Assembly (NCBI GenBank): GCA_964498725.1
Contig: CAZCHS010000001.1
Span: 57,335 to 121,334 of the forward strand
Source: JAFGTP01 sp964498725
GTDB lineage: Bacteria; Fidelibacterota; UBA2242; JAFGTP01
DNA: 64,000 nucleotides
Direction of reading: 5' to 3'
The notes under the pieces were generated by a model, which saw only the letters and a list, made by a program, of their open reading frames with translations, was not told the origin of the DNA and ran no database searches. Every line of letters begins with the position of its first letter. Positions within the stretch are counted from its first letter, which is position 1. Made by a program: the position numbers and the translations under genes. Positions 25,236 through 33,201 of this stretch are shown piece after piece.

Positions 25236-26607
25236 TAAAAAATTCCTTTCTCCCTTCCAGTTTGGGAACAGCCATGACCATTCCACACAATAAATAAAAG
25301 GGCTCCATGATACGGATAATAATAAAAGTGTTGGCCCCGATACAATGAAACAATATTCCCAGCATGCCGATAAATAAACCCAGTGAGAGCGCTTTAAAAA
25401 AAGAATCCTCAGTAGTTTTATAGACATGCCAGATTTCCGAAGTCAATGCATATAAGAGATAAAAAAAAGCGATCAGGCCGATTAAGCCGGTTTCTATCAA
25501 AACCCGTATATATTGGGCGTCCAGAAAACGCCAGCCTGTGATGCCGTATCCAAAAATGATATGCTTCGGCAAAGCCTGAAAGGCATCCCGCCAACTGCGA
25601 AGTCGCTCTGAGGCTGAGGTGTCCAGGGTAATTCCGCCGACTTCTTCCTGTAGTGAACGGGCATATCCCCGCTGCTCCTGAAAGGTATAAGTAACCCGGT
25701 TAATTACTGACTCCGGCAGTAAAAAGGGTGATAAAATCAGTAAGACGAGCACAAACATCAGTGCAATATTCCGGCTCTTTCGCAGTAAAATATAAGATAT
25801 TGCCACCGGTATTCCGGCTACCCATGATCCCCGTGAATTGGTCAGTAAAAAAGGGATTACCGAAATCATTGTGGCAAACAACACTAAGCGTTTGATCCAC
25901 AATTTTTTGATAGTATCGCTGTAAAAGATAATACTCAGATTCACAGCAATGATCAGAAGTAAATATCCTCCTAAAGTGTTTGGTTCACCGCCTTCCCCTT
26001 CAAAGGGGGCTGTTAGACGGTCACCGCCGGGAATCTGTGCAATTGCTGTGATCACCACAATGATAAAAGTGGCCAGCAAGGCATAGTAAAAATGTTGAAT
26101 TTCTGCTTTATTTTCGATATAGGAGAATACCATTAAAAAGACGACAAAGTATTCGAAATATTTGAATAAAAAGAAAAATCCGGTGAGATAATTAACATCG
26201 CCTCTGAGCATGCCAAGGCCAGTGGATATAATACATACCGTCATATAATAGGCGATGGCTTTATGGATTTTTGTCCGTCGGATAAGTTTAAATTCCTGGT
26301 AAATCGCTACTTTTGCGATCCAGGTAAAGACAATGATGGAAAGAATAATATCATCCAGCCTGATGGTAAAACCGGATCCCCGGGTCGTCCTTGATCCGAA
26401 TTCCGGACTGAGCAGCATTGAAAAAATTAAGATATAAATCGCCAGTTTGGTGTTAAAAAATGTTGTAATGATCAGGCCCAGACCGATCGTTGCCAACAGG
26501 GCAAACTGGATGTCGGTTTTGTTCAGCACAAAGGATAAAAATGCAGACCCGGCCAGTGCCAGAAAAATAATAAATTTATTTTGAGATTCGAAAGATTTAT
26601 AATTCAA
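25189..26607 (-). CDS. O-antigen ligase/polymerase-like (Wzy/WaaL) membrane protein
   Basis: A 472-residue protein with about 12 hydrophobic helices, a long periplasmic loop between residues about 310 and 360, and the O-antigen ligase motif region SRGSWVAGIPVAISYILLRKSRN (residues 259-281), where LTNSRGSWVA matches the family consensus. GEGGEPNTLGGYLLLI before it is also typical. Such proteins polymerise repeat units or attach glycans to an acceptor. The start is a TTG whose bases overlap the preceding gene stop (TTGA); no better start is visible upstream. Confidence 0.85.
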   Translation of the reverse strand: MNYKSFESQNKFIIFLALAGSAFLSFVLNKTDIQFALLATIGLGLIITTFFNTKLAIYILIFSMLLSPEFGSRTTRGSGFTIRLDDIILSIIVFTWIAKVAIYQEFKLIRRTKIHKAIAYYMTVCIISTGLGMLRGDVNYLTGFFFLFKYFEYFVVFLMVFSYIENKAEIQHFYYALLATFIIVVITAIAQIPGGDRLTAPFEGEGGEPNTLGGYLLLIIAVNLSIIFYSDTIKKLWIKRLVLFATMISVIPFLLTNSRGSWVAGIPVAISYILLRKSRNIALMFVLVLLILSPFLLPESVINRVTYTFQEQRGYARSLQEEVGGITLDTSASERLRSWRDAFQALPKHIIFGYGITGWRFLDAQYIRVLIETGLIGLIAFFYLLYALTSEIWHVYKTTEDSFFKALSLGLFIGMLGILFHCIGANTFIIIRIMEPFYLLCGMVMAVPKLEGRKEFFNEQQQVQAELHPQSP

Positions 26608-26930
26608 TTTTCGTTTTTATTTGTATCTTGCGATTGCAAGGGTTTCAGATTTGTTTCATTTTCTTTATTTTCCAAAATTTTGGAATACCGGTCCTGCCAT
26701 TCCTTGCTTTTCTGACGGTAGTCCCGTTCATAATTTTGTCTGTTATGGGTTTCTTTGCGAATGGCGGAGCCTCTTTGGTAAATACTGGTGTCGGCAGGTG
26801 CTTTATAATGAATTTCAAAATTGGATTTTTGAGATAAATAGGAGACTAAATAACTAATGATTATAGCGAGGGTCAGTGATATGGCTATCCATAATTGATC
26901 CCGTTTGTTTTTGATAATTTTTTTCTTCAT
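26604..26930 (-). CDS. Small membrane-anchored protein, unknown function
   Basis: A 108-residue protein with one hydrophobic helix (about 13-32) flanked by lysines, then a charged coiled-coil-prone tail rich in E, K, R and Q. The topology suggests a cytoplasmic N-terminus and an external tail. It overlaps both neighbours (SPOR-domain gene stop and ligase start) by 4 nt, so it is part of the operon. I do not recognise a family. Confidence 0.6.
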   Translation of the reverse strand: MKKKIIKNKRDQLWIAISLTLAIIISYLVSYLSQKSNFEIHYKAPADTSIYQRGSAIRKETHNRQNYERDYRQKSKEWQDRYSKILENKENETNLKPLQSQDTNKNEN

Positions 26931-27334
26931 CGTTTAGCAATATCATTTTGGTGTAATTCTTCTGTGCTTTTACGAAAAATATTGGCAGTGAGGCTATTCT
27001 TAAAAGCGCCGGCCAGGTAAAAATCGTTGACCCTAAAATGATAAGGATTGTTTTTATCATATTTTTCAGCACTTAGTAAGATGGAATAGGGTAAGTATAA
27101 AATTTTCAGGCCACTTTTTAATTCTGCTCTTTTGATAGATGCTATGGCTTTTTCTGCTTCCGGCCTGCTTTTGAATAAATTCAGACACACCCGGTAATGC
27201 TTGATTTCAGGATTTGAATAATCGATTGACATGAAGGTCTTTAGTCCTATTTTCCGCAGTTGTTCTATTTTCTGTACAGCCACTGATTTTTCCGTGGTTC
27301 TGAAAACCTGGTATGTGTAACCTGCATTGAGTTC
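26927..27334 (-). CDS. C-terminal SPOR-domain fragment, probably the end of the Wzc-like kinase gene
   Basis: About 135 residues read from the assembly gap to a stop. GYTYQVFRTTEKSVAVQKIEQL and KHYRVCLNLFKSRPEAEKAI match the tandem beta-alpha-beta SPOR fold, which binds peptidoglycan glycan strands lacking stem peptides. There is no start codon between the gap and this frame. Because the kinase gene enters the gap from the other side with a C-terminal membrane segment and linker, the simplest reading is one gene split by the gap. A separate short SPOR gene cannot be excluded. Confidence 0.65.
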   Translation of the reverse strand, partial: ELNAGYTYQVFRTTEKSVAVQKIEQLRKIGLKTFMSIDYSNPEIKHYRVCLNLFKSRPEAEKAIASIKRAELKSGLKILYLPYSILLSAEKYDKNNPYHFRVNDFYLAGAFKNSLTANIFRKSTEELHQNDIAKR

Positions 27335-27434
27335 NNNNNNNNNNNNNNNNNNNNNNNNNNNNNNNNNNNNNNNNNNNNNNNNNNNNNNNNNNNNNNNNNN
27401 NNNNNNNNNNNNNNNNNNNNNNNNNNNNNNNNNN
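27335..27434. other. Assembly gap (100 N)
   Basis: A run of exactly 100 N, the usual placeholder for a gap of unknown length. It interrupts the Wzc-like/SPOR coding sequence on the - strand. The frame relation across the gap is therefore not informative. Confidence 0.99.
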
Positions 27435-29912
27435 TGCCGGCTCTTCATCAGGAATAATATTGTGTTGTTCCTGCAACTCCTTAAGTTTTTCTGGTGATGT
27501 TTGTGTTTGATTCACCGATGCCGGTGGACTTGGAGATTTCACTGTTTGCAATTCTTCTGATTTTTCATTCTTACTGGCGTTTATCCTGTATAATCCAATT
27601 AATCCAAACAGGAATATTAGGGCAATGACAAAAAACACTGGTAATTTTTTAAATCTGGAAATGAATGTATGATGAATATTGGTTTCCGGTTTGATAAAGA
27701 CGGCTTTGATCTTGCTGAGCCATCCCGTTTCTTCTAGCTGGTCGTGGTCACCATAGCTATAGAGATAATCGTATCTGTATTTATAATCCACATAATCAGA
27801 ACTAATATCTGCCCGCATACCATTGATGACAATACCAAGCACAGAAGATTTTATTAATTCCAGTTGGTTTTTTGCACGTCGCAATGTGTGGCGGGATATT
27901 TTTCCCTGGTAGTAGACAATCAGGTTGGTGTCTACTTTTGACGCCAGCACGACGGTATCAGTGGCCTGAATAATTGGCGCGGAATCGAATATTACAATGT
28001 CGTATTGTTCCCTGACCGTTTTGATCAGTGTATCCAGTTTTTTTCCGGCGATGATCTCCGATGGGTTTCGTTCTATTTTTCCTGCCGGTAAAATATTGAG
28101 ATATTCAATACCGGGAATGGCATCTTCTTTCATCGTATCCTGGCCAAGGCTGCCCATCAATAAATCACTCATGTCCCGAATACATCCTTCCAGTGGTTCC
28201 CGATTCAAGATGTAGTCTGTCAGGCCGGGAACTCTCTCAATACCAAGTGTTTTTGATACTCTTGGCTTACGCAAATCAGCCTCAACAAGCAATGTCCTTA
28301 ATCCGGTTTGCGCCATGGACAGGGCCAGATTGGTGGCAGTGGTGGTTTTACCTTCACCGGCAACCGATGATGTCACCAGAATTGTTTTATAATTTTTTTC
28401 CATTAAAGAAAAATTGATATTAGTCCGCAGGCTGCGGTAAGATTCGGCAATTGTTGATTTCGGTGCAAAATGAGTCATCAGACGGGCGCGGTTCTGAATT
28501 GTTTCGGGCGAAATATCCTCTTCTTCATCGCTGTAGAGAGTGGATTTTAAATCACTGGCGTCGATAAATGGGATAATACCCTGAACAGTGGTTCCTAAGG
28601 TTTGCTCGATATCATCAATTGTTCGAAAAGTCGTATCCAGGGTCTCAGCAATGAAGGCCAAAATAATTCCGAATATTATGCCGATGATCAAACCGGCGAG
28701 TCCTGTGGGTGTGAGTCTGATGGAGTTAATTGGATTATTTGGCAGAAAAGCGGGCCGAATTAGAAAAACTTCCTGAATGTTTTCTGTTTTTTTGACCATC
28801 GATTGTAAATAGTTGACTTTTAATTTTTCATAGATATTGCGGCTGGTTTCCAGTTCCCGTTGCAGATTTTCGATTTCCTGGCTTAAAGCCGGTAAGGCAT
28901 TATATTCGCGATTCAGTTGTTCCAGCTTTTGGGTCTCTTGTAAACGAATTTCCTGTAATGTTTGCTGGAAAGAAACCAATTCCTCAATAATGTTTTTTTT
29001 CAATACATCGGTTTGCACTATCAAATTTTTTACTTTGGGATGCTCAGTGGTATAATACTGTTGTAATTCATCTAGCTGACGGTTGTATTTGTCCAAATTG
29101 GTTTGCAGAGAAGCCAGTACATTGTTTTTATTATACAGTAGTAAATTCAGAGACAGGTATTGTAAATATCTTTCATCCAGCCGGAGTTTTTTTATTGCCT
29201 GGTTAATATTTTGTATATCGGAACTAAGTTCTTCTATTTTCTTTTCTTTTTTGAGAATATTTTCTGACAGTGTATTGGATTTTCCAAGAAGGGTTAAAAA
29301 TTTATTTTTTTGCCGGAACTTTTGAAGTTCCATCTCGGTTGCCTGGTAATCTTCTTCGGCATTTTTCAGTTGTTGTTTGAGTGCGTTGATGGCATTATTG
29401 GTTTTTGCATTTTTCTGAATATAGTTTTCCCGCTGGTAAGTACGAGCCAGAGAATTTGCGAGATCACGGGCCAATTCCGGCTGATGGCTTTTTACATTGA
29501 TATTGATGATATTGGTGTGGCCTTCCTGTTCAGTGGTAACACGGGATTTCAGCCCTTCAATGATATTGAAATATTTTTTATTCTGTTTAATTTCTTCACT
29601 GGTGAGGTTCGAATCAATCAGTCCCAAATCCTTGGCTGCTTTTTCGATCATATTATAACTTTTGAGAACAGCGGCGCGGGTGGCAAGATCACCGCCATAA
29701 CTCCAGGAGACGCTTTCCATGTACAGACCGGTGAGTGAGGTATTTTTTTCTATTTGAATACTGGATGTAGCTTCATAGATGGGTGTTGGTTTGTTAATGA
29801 TGGTAAACAACAGACTGAAAAAAGTCAGCATCACAGCGGTGAAGATAATTAACCATTTCTTCTTTTTAATTATCCGCCAATAATCATTAAAATTTAATTC
29901 ATACTGTGTCAT
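27435..29912 (-). CDS. Wzc-like polysaccharide co-polymerase/tyrosine autokinase (3' end lost in gap)
   Basis: 826 residues are visible before the gap. A Wzz-like part has TM1 (21-39), a long coiled coil (about 170-380) and TM2 (about 404-422). The BY-kinase domain has Walker A SVAGEGKTT (516-524), Walker A' LLVEADLRKP (541-550), Walker B IVIFDSAP (639-646) and a tyrosine cluster of seven Tyr between 707 and 720. Unlike Wzc, it continues through a third hydrophobic helix (about 757-776) into a P/E/Q-rich linker. It follows the Wza-like gene by 3 nt. The family controls polymer length and export by cyclic phosphorylation. Confidence 0.92.
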
Positions 29913-29915
29913 AAT

Positions 29916-31136
29916 CTACTTCAGGTTTTGGACTAATAAATATAAGGATATTGTAGTTGTTGCAAATTGCAATATCCAGTAATAGCGTCGCAAAGATTCG
30001 GATATTCTATAACTCAGGCCCTGTCTGCCGGGTGGCACAATGATCCTGTCGCCATCTTCCAATTCCAGGTTTCCGCTATCATTCCGGTCATAAAGAAAAT
30101 CTTCAAAATTGAAAGTAGAACGTTCGCCATTTTTTCTGGTAACTATAATATTTTTAATATCAGCCGTTTGTTTGATACCACCGGCCGATTTAGCAATAAA
30201 TTCCGATAATTTTATAGTGCCTTTTAAAGGATGGTACCCAGGGTTATTGACTTCGCCAAAAATATAAACCTGGCGGGAACTGATATTGACAATTGAAATT
30301 TCAGCCACCGGATCCTGCATATATTCCCGGGCCGCCTGTGTAATTTGCTGCTCGGCAGTTTCTATCTTCAATCCGCCGAGGTGGAGTTTCCCAATCAGGT
30401 TATGGTAAATATACCCTTCCTCATCAAGGGTTAAAATATCAGTACTGTTGTCGCCGTTAATCCCTTTGCTGCGTTCATAAATAATGATTTTTATTACATT
30501 TCCAAATTTCAACACATAATCATCAGCAACGATATTTGTGAAATTACGATCGGCATAAGTTGGTACAATGATTTTATCATTATTCTTCAATGGTTTATTT
30601 TGTGAGGTATCATTATTATAAAGAAAATCAGGCAGGCTGAACTGGCTTTTCACGCCCTGCTCACTGATGATCTGAATTTTACTGAGATCGGCCTCGGTTT
30701 TCATTTTTCCTTCAGTCAGTAAAAATTCAGCGACTTTTGTGCCCGGTGGTGTCTTGATGATACCACTGTTACTTACAGCGCCGTATAAAAGGACTTCAAT
30801 GGAACTCTTCTCCAGCAAAACCAAACTTATCCTGGGATTAGTATAATATTTTTCCAACGCCTGGTATAATTTGGATTCCGCTTGTTGCGGACTCAATTGC
30901 GTTAATTTGATTTTTCCGATAATGGTGTGTTGAATGGTGCCATCATTATAAATCGTAAAATTATCCTGTCGTTCTACATAATTATTATTTTCATCAAGGT
31001 CCATGTAGGTAATCTGAATTTTATCTCCCACCCGTAGCTTATAATCATCATTGGCTGCCATTCCACTGTTTACAAGCAGGACTAATAGAATACCAAAGAA
31101 AAAATATCCTGGATTAATGATGTTTTTTATATGCAT
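29916..31136 (-). CDS. Wza-like polysaccharide export protein with duplicated Poly_export/SLBB units
   Basis: A 406-residue protein with an N-terminal signal segment (about 1-28) and no lipobox cysteine. Two homologous halves follow: DDYKLRVGDKIQITY with EVLLYGAVSNSG and NDKIIVP (30-193), then DDYVLKFGNVIKIII with VYIFGEVNNPG and GDRIIVP (206-368). Each half is one Poly_export plus one SLBB domain. A hydrophobic C-terminal helix (about 385-403) could span the outer membrane, as the Wza C-terminal helix does. It sits between the receiver-domain gene and the kinase gene, in the classical wza-wzc order. Confidence 0.88.
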   Translation of the reverse strand: MHIKNIINPGYFFFGILLVLLVNSGMAANDDYKLRVGDKIQITYMDLDENNNYVERQDNFTIYNDGTIQHTIIGKIKLTQLSPQQAESKLYQALEKYYTNPRISLVLLEKSSIEVLLYGAVSNSGIIKTPPGTKVAEFLLTEGKMKTEADLSKIQIISEQGVKSQFSLPDFLYNNDTSQNKPLKNNDKIIVPTYADRNFTNIVADDYVLKFGNVIKIIIYERSKGINGDNSTDILTLDEEGYIYHNLIGKLHLGGLKIETAEQQITQAAREYMQDPVAEISIVNISSRQVYIFGEVNNPGYHPLKGTIKLSEFIAKSAGGIKQTADIKNIIVTRKNGERSTFNFEDFLYDRNDSGNLELEDGDRIIVPPGRQGLSYRISESLRRYYWILQFATTTISLYLLVQNLK

Positions 31137-31149
31137 TAAATCCCTGGTT

Positions 31150-31515
31150 TTATAATGCAGTTAATAATTTTGCAATAACACTGGTCGATAAATATTGTAA
31201 ATCAATAGGTTTGGTTATATAATCAGTGGCGCCTAACTCGAGAGATTTAAGCGCAACATTTTTTTCCGTGACCCCGGTAACCATAATGACCGGTATTGAA
31301 ATATTTTTCTGCTGCAGGGTTTTTAAGAAGTCATTTCCATGTCCGTCTGGTAGAATCATATCCAACAAAATCAGGTCCGGCTGAAAGGTAGCAACTTTTT
31401 GCTCAGCTACAGTGAGATTTTCAGCAGTTTCAATTTTGAAGTTTTGATCGGTCAAATAAGTGTCAAGTATTTCGCGAATTTCATAATCATCATCAATAAC
31501 CAATATCTTTTTCAT
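31150..31515 (-). CDS. Single-domain response regulator (CheY-like receiver)
   Basis: A 121-residue receiver domain only: acidic pocket IDDD (7-10), phospho-acceptor Asp52 (LLDMILPDG), Thr80 and Lys102 (TKPID). There is no output domain and no histidine kinase in the window. It is 13 nt upstream of the Wza-like gene on the same strand, so it is co-transcribed with the export genes. A role in switching polysaccharide production by protein contact is an inference. Confidence 0.92.
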   Translation of the reverse strand: MKKILVIDDDYEIREILDTYLTDQNFKIETAENLTVAEQKVATFQPDLILLDMILPDGHGNDFLKTLQQKNISIPVIMVTGVTEKNVALKSLELGATDYITKPIDLQYLSTSVIAKLLTAL

Positions 31516-31579
31516 TCTCTGTGTCCCAAATTTTCTACAATTTAATTATTCAGCCTATTATTATCAAACATAAACAAAA

Positions 31580-32746
31580 TTAATATCGGAAAAATTCCGT
31601 ACAGCCTTTAGAGCATACTTCAAAAGATTTATGTTTGATGATGTGACGCCGCAATTTTTGGAATTTATTATTATTCCATATTGTCAAAAATGATTCGTTA
31701 TTAATATTACCAATATCATAATTCATGGTATGATAAGGGCGAACTGTTCCGTCGGGAAAAATATAAGCGGTCATCCATAAACTGAGACATCGGTTGCGGT
31801 AACTTTTGGATTTGAACTCAAAAGATGTATACCAATTTTTTATATCGTCATAATTAAAATTCGGATAAAAGCCCACATTAAAAGGATGTTTGATCGACTC
31901 TATATCTTTTATTTGAGATATTATGGCCATTGGATCGATATTTGGAATTTGGTCAACACCAAAGCCATTCCAGTCATAAGGAACCTGCCCAAACTGTTCT
32001 TTGAATTTTTTTTGGAAACCAGGTATGCGGTTGTTGTCCAGGAATAGAAGATGATGAAAAGTCAAATTGTCAGGGTGAAATTCCCGGGCCGCCTCGATTG
32101 TTTCTAGTAATTTCCAATGATTGTCTTCGAATATAGTGCTGTTGATATTGATAAAGGGTTTATTACTGTTGTGCTGTTTTTTTAATTTATTGAGCAGGTC
32201 AAACCCTTTTAAAGCCCTGGCATAAGTACCTGGAATTCCCCGGATAGAATCATGGATTTCCTCAGGGCCGTCAAGGGAATAAATAATTTCATCCAAACCA
32301 CTGTCAAGGATTTCGGCAGCATATTTTTCTAATAATGTGCCGTTGGTGATCAGATTGCAGCGCAGGCCATTTGCTTTTATAACGCGAATGATTGTCATTA
32401 TGTTCGGATTAATAAGCGGCTCGCCGCCGAACAGTGTAATATTGGGTTTAAATGGTTTTACATCAGCAATGAGCCGCCGGATTACATCTGTAGATAACTG
32501 ATGGTTGAGCACATTTTTGTCATAGTTTTTAAAGCTACCCTGGTCACCCCACTGGCCACACATTTTACATTTGAGATTACATTTGTATGTAATGAATAGT
32601 GAAATGGTTTCCGGCCAGGATGAACGGCCCTTTCCAAAGGCATAAGCAACATGGGCTTTCAGCCTTTTCGTCAGATTTTGAACAGCATACCCGGGCTGTT
32701 TGATTGATTTTTTTAGGGCCCGGATTAAGTTTCTTTTTGGTATCAT
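31580..32746 (-). CDS. Radical SAM protein with SPASM-like C-terminal domain
   Basis: A 388-residue protein with the [4Fe-4S] motif CNLKCKMC (56-63), GGEP (107-110) for SAM binding, and a SPASM-like tail: Cys320 (RNRC), PDGTVRPYH (331-339) and Cys378/Cys382 in VCSKGC. The position that usually holds the second auxiliary cysteine is His339. SPASM proteins often modify peptides or maintain sulfatase-type modifications, but similar proteins also occur in glycan loci. It is transcribed toward the receiver-domain and export genes, divergent from groES. The substrate is not evident. Confidence 0.85.
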   Translation of the reverse strand: MIPKRNLIRALKKSIKQPGYAVQNLTKRLKAHVAYAFGKGRSSWPETISLFITYKCNLKCKMCGQWGDQGSFKNYDKNVLNHQLSTDVIRRLIADVKPFKPNITLFGGEPLINPNIMTIIRVIKANGLRCNLITNGTLLEKYAAEILDSGLDEIIYSLDGPEEIHDSIRGIPGTYARALKGFDLLNKLKKQHNSNKPFININSTIFEDNHWKLLETIEAAREFHPDNLTFHHLLFLDNNRIPGFQKKFKEQFGQVPYDWNGFGVDQIPNIDPMAIISQIKDIESIKHPFNVGFYPNFNYDDIKNWYTSFEFKSKSYRNRCLSLWMTAYIFPDGTVRPYHTMNYDIGNINNESFLTIWNNNKFQKLRRHIIKHKSFEVCSKGCTEFFRY

Positions 32747-32895
32747 TCGTCACCTATAAGGTTGTTTATCTTGTCAAAAGTACAAAAGGTATGCCTTTTT
32801 GACTGGGAATATCACTGGCACATGCTTTGTAATTTCTGCGCCCGTCCAAATTTTTAAAAATTGAAACAATAAATTGAAAAATGAAAGGAGTTTTT

Positions 32896-33180
32896 ATGAA
32901 ACTTAAACCTCTTGGTGATCGAGTAGTAGTAAAACCTGCAGTAGCAGAAGAAAAAACTTCGGGGGGAATCATCCTGCCTGATACAGCAAAAGAAAAACCT
33001 CAGCAAGGTGAGGTCGTCGCGGTGGGATCCGGAAAATTAAAAAATAACGGCGAAAGAACTCCAATGGAATTAGAAGTTGGCAACAAAGTCCTGTACGGTA
33101 AATATGCCGGTACAGAAATCACCTATGAAGGTGAAGACTATTTAATTATGAATGAAAATGATATAATGGCAATTCTGTAA
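32896..33180 (+). CDS. groES: Co-chaperonin GroES
   Basis: A 94-residue heptameric lid for GroEL. KPLGDRVVVKP opens the fold, the mobile loop EEKTSGGIILPDTA is intact (about 17-30), followed by PQQGEVVAVG and the C-terminal EDYLIMNENDIMAIL. The ATG at 32896 is preceded by AAAGGAG at 5 nt; the in-frame ATG at 32881 contains that ribosome site and is not the start. No CIRCE repeat was found in the 149-bp upstream gap. Confidence 0.98.
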   Translation: MKLKPLGDRVVVKPAVAEEKTSGGIILPDTAKEKPQQGEVVAVGSGKLKNNGERTPMELEVGNKVLYGKYAGTEITYEGEDYLIMNENDIMAIL

Positions 33181-33201
33181 AAGAATAGGAGAAATTTTAA
33201 T

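Noticed and set aside
24951..25427. 158-residue version of the PqqD-like protein
   Set aside because: The extra N-terminal 64 residues lie inside the ligase gene on the same strand and look like its shadow; the shorter start has a ribosome site.
27207..27334. Continuation of the kinase reading frame directly across the N run
   Set aside because: The frame beyond the gap in that phase gives 41 residues without any domain, while another frame gives a clear SPOR domain. Gap length is a placeholder, so the apparent phase has no meaning.
32747..32895. CIRCE/HrcA operator upstream of groES
   Set aside because: No TTAGCACTC-N9-GAGTGCTAA-like repeat is present; only a 14-bp AT palindrome (AATTTTTAAAAATT at 32849-32862), which is expected by chance in AT-rich DNA.
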